From the NCBI GenBank assembly GCA_003222065.1, contig QHUV01000138.1:1-6471 (forward strand): 6,471 bases of DNA, written 5' to 3'. Each line of letters begins with the position of its first letter. The first letter of the stretch is position 1. The notes beneath the pieces were generated by a model that was given only the letters and a program-made list of their open reading frames with translations, was not told the DNA's origin and ran no database searches. A program made the position numbers and the translations under genes. This DNA comes from Gemmatimonadota bacterium (GTDB taxonomy: Bacteria; Gemmatimonadota; Gemmatimonadetes; Gemmatimonadales; Gemmatimonadaceae). This document shows, piece by piece, positions 5,630-6,471 of the stretch.

Positions 5630-6471
5630 TCTGCTCGCATCGCGATGATCGGGTCGACGTGCGTCGCTCGCCGCGCGGGGATCAGCGCGGCGGCGAGTGC
5701 GACAGCGGCCAGGAACATTGGTACGCTGACGAACGTCGTAACGTCGGTCGGTTGGATGCCGTAGAGCAGCGTGCTCAAAATGCGCACGGCGAACGCGGCA
5801 ACGAGGAGTCCGATCACAATGCCGGCGACAACAAGACGGCCGCTCTGCGCGAAGACGAGCCACAAGACGTCGCGACGCGTCGCGCCGAGCGCCATGCGCA
5901 CGCCGAGCTCGCGCGTGCGCTCGGCGACGGCATAGGAGATGACGCCGTAGAGTCCAGTACATGCCAACACGAGAGCAAGTACGGCGAAAATGGACAGGAC
6001 GTTCCCCTGCAAACGAGGACGCCAAAGCGAGCGCGAGACAGCTTCGTCGAACGTCTGCACCTGATACAGCGCCAGCTTTGGATCAAGGGCACGCACCGCG
6101 CTGCGGATCGCAGGAATTAGCGTATGTGGATCCTCACGCGTCGTCCGCATAACGATGGTCTGCTGGCGCGCCGGATACACCGCGTAGGGAAAATAGACCG
6201 CGGGTCCCATCGGCTCGGGCAGACGATAGTGGCGGAAGTCGCGCACGACGCCGACGACGGTCGCGTATGGCTCGCGATCCCCTCCAACGCGGAGACGCCT
6301 TCCGATCGGATCCGCTCCGCCGAAGCCGCGGGTTATCATCTGCTCGTTGACGAGGACTACCGGATTGAGAGAGTCGCGATCCGCTTCGGTGAGCCAGCGT
6401 CCCCGCAGGAGAGCGACACCGATCGCCTTGAAGTAATCCGGCGTCACATACTGGTAGTGCGCATCCAGCTC
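5626..6471 (-). CDS. ABC transporter permease, MacB/FtsX type (ADOP-like), 5' end outside window
   Basis: Seen: the frame is open to the right edge. Upstream of the GTG at 6447 it reads ELDAHYQY before VTPDYFKAIGV, so that GTG is internal and the gene is truncated by the window. About 281 C-terminal residues are visible. Numbered from that GTG, residues 1-140 are the end of the MacB periplasmic core domain (TPDYFKAIGVALLRGR; VNEQMITRGFGGADPIGRR). Residues 148-268 are an FtsX domain with helices near 148-172, 203-225 and 238-258, containing SYAVAERTRELGVRMALGA (171-189), LLYGIQPTD (227-235) and ending PARRATHVDPIIAMRAE. Known: such permeases, including the duplicated orphan permeases common in Acidobacteriota and Gemmatimonadota, use mechanical ATP-driven motion in the inner membrane for export or signalling. 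The ATPase partner is not in view. Full-length ADOP proteins are about 800 residues; the rest lies beyond the edge. Substrate unknown. Confidence 0.9.
   Translation of the reverse strand, partial: ELDAHYQYVTPDYFKAIGVALLRGRWLTEADRDSLNPVVLVNEQMITRGFGGADPIGRRLRVGGDREPYATVVGVVRDFRHYRLPEPMGPAVYFPYAVYPARQQTIVMRTTREDPHTLIPAIRSAVRALDPKLALYQVQTFDEAVSRSLWRPRLQGNVLSIFAVLALVLACTGLYGVISYAVAERTRELGVRMALGATRRDVLWLVFAQSGRLVVAGIVIGLLVAAFAVRILSTLLYGIQPTDVTTFVSVPMFLAAVALAAALIPARRATHVDPIIAMRAE

Noticed and set aside
5407..6120. 237-codon plus-strand ORF crossing the DUF1080 and permease genes
   Set aside because: It has charged, low-complexity composition and overlaps two well-supported genes on either strand.
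1..6471. tRNA, rRNA, CRISPR array, insertion sequence or phage attachment site
   Set aside because: No regularly spaced repeats, terminal inverted repeats, transposase motifs or tRNA-like cloverleaf were seen. The window is almost entirely coding.

Overview
The window is 6.5 kb of GC-rich, gene-dense bacterial DNA holding six protein genes, two of them cut by the window edges. The edge permease is of the MacB/FtsX type expanded in Acidobacteriota and Gemmatimonadota, and a DUF1080 (3-keto-disaccharide hydrolase) protein lies beside it. Together with the base composition this suggests a soil-type member of one of those phyla. That is an inference from gene content, not a phylogenetic placement.

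Layout: (1) 3-638 (+) is the C-terminal part of a polytopic membrane protein resembling RnfD/NqrB. It is open at the left edge. (2) 4519 down to 577 (-) is a tight three-gene operon in the order asparagine-synthetase-like amide ligase, radical SAM protein, flavin-dependent halogenase/monooxygenase-like protein. Both junctions are 4-nt GTGA stop/start overlaps with no visible Shine-Dalgarno sequence of their own, so the three proteins are probably translationally coupled. The last gene overlaps the RnfD-like gene tail to tail by 62 nt. (3) 4520-4660 is a short divergent control region. It contains an 18-codon ORF with a good ribosome binding site whose peptide looks like the N-terminus of a YCII/DGPF-family protein. 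(4) 4661-5608 (+) is an exported DUF1080 protein. (5) 5626-6471 (-) is the C-terminal part of an ABC transporter permease, convergent with (4). An imperfect hairpin spans both stop codons.

The most interesting unit is the ligase / radical SAM / flavoenzyme operon. The ligase keeps the ATP-pyrophosphatase motifs of asparagine synthetase but has no N-terminal glutaminase cysteine, as in beta-lactam synthetases and lasso-peptide cyclases. The radical SAM protein has a canonical CxxxCxxC cluster site plus a C-terminal pair of CxxC motifs. The flavoprotein has halogenase-family FAD motifs but lacks the WxWxIP halogenase signature. No precursor peptide, carrier protein or transporter was recognised with them, so the substrate is unknown. 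A separate DNA-level signal is the octamer CGTTAGGC, present four times in different genes, strands and reading frames.
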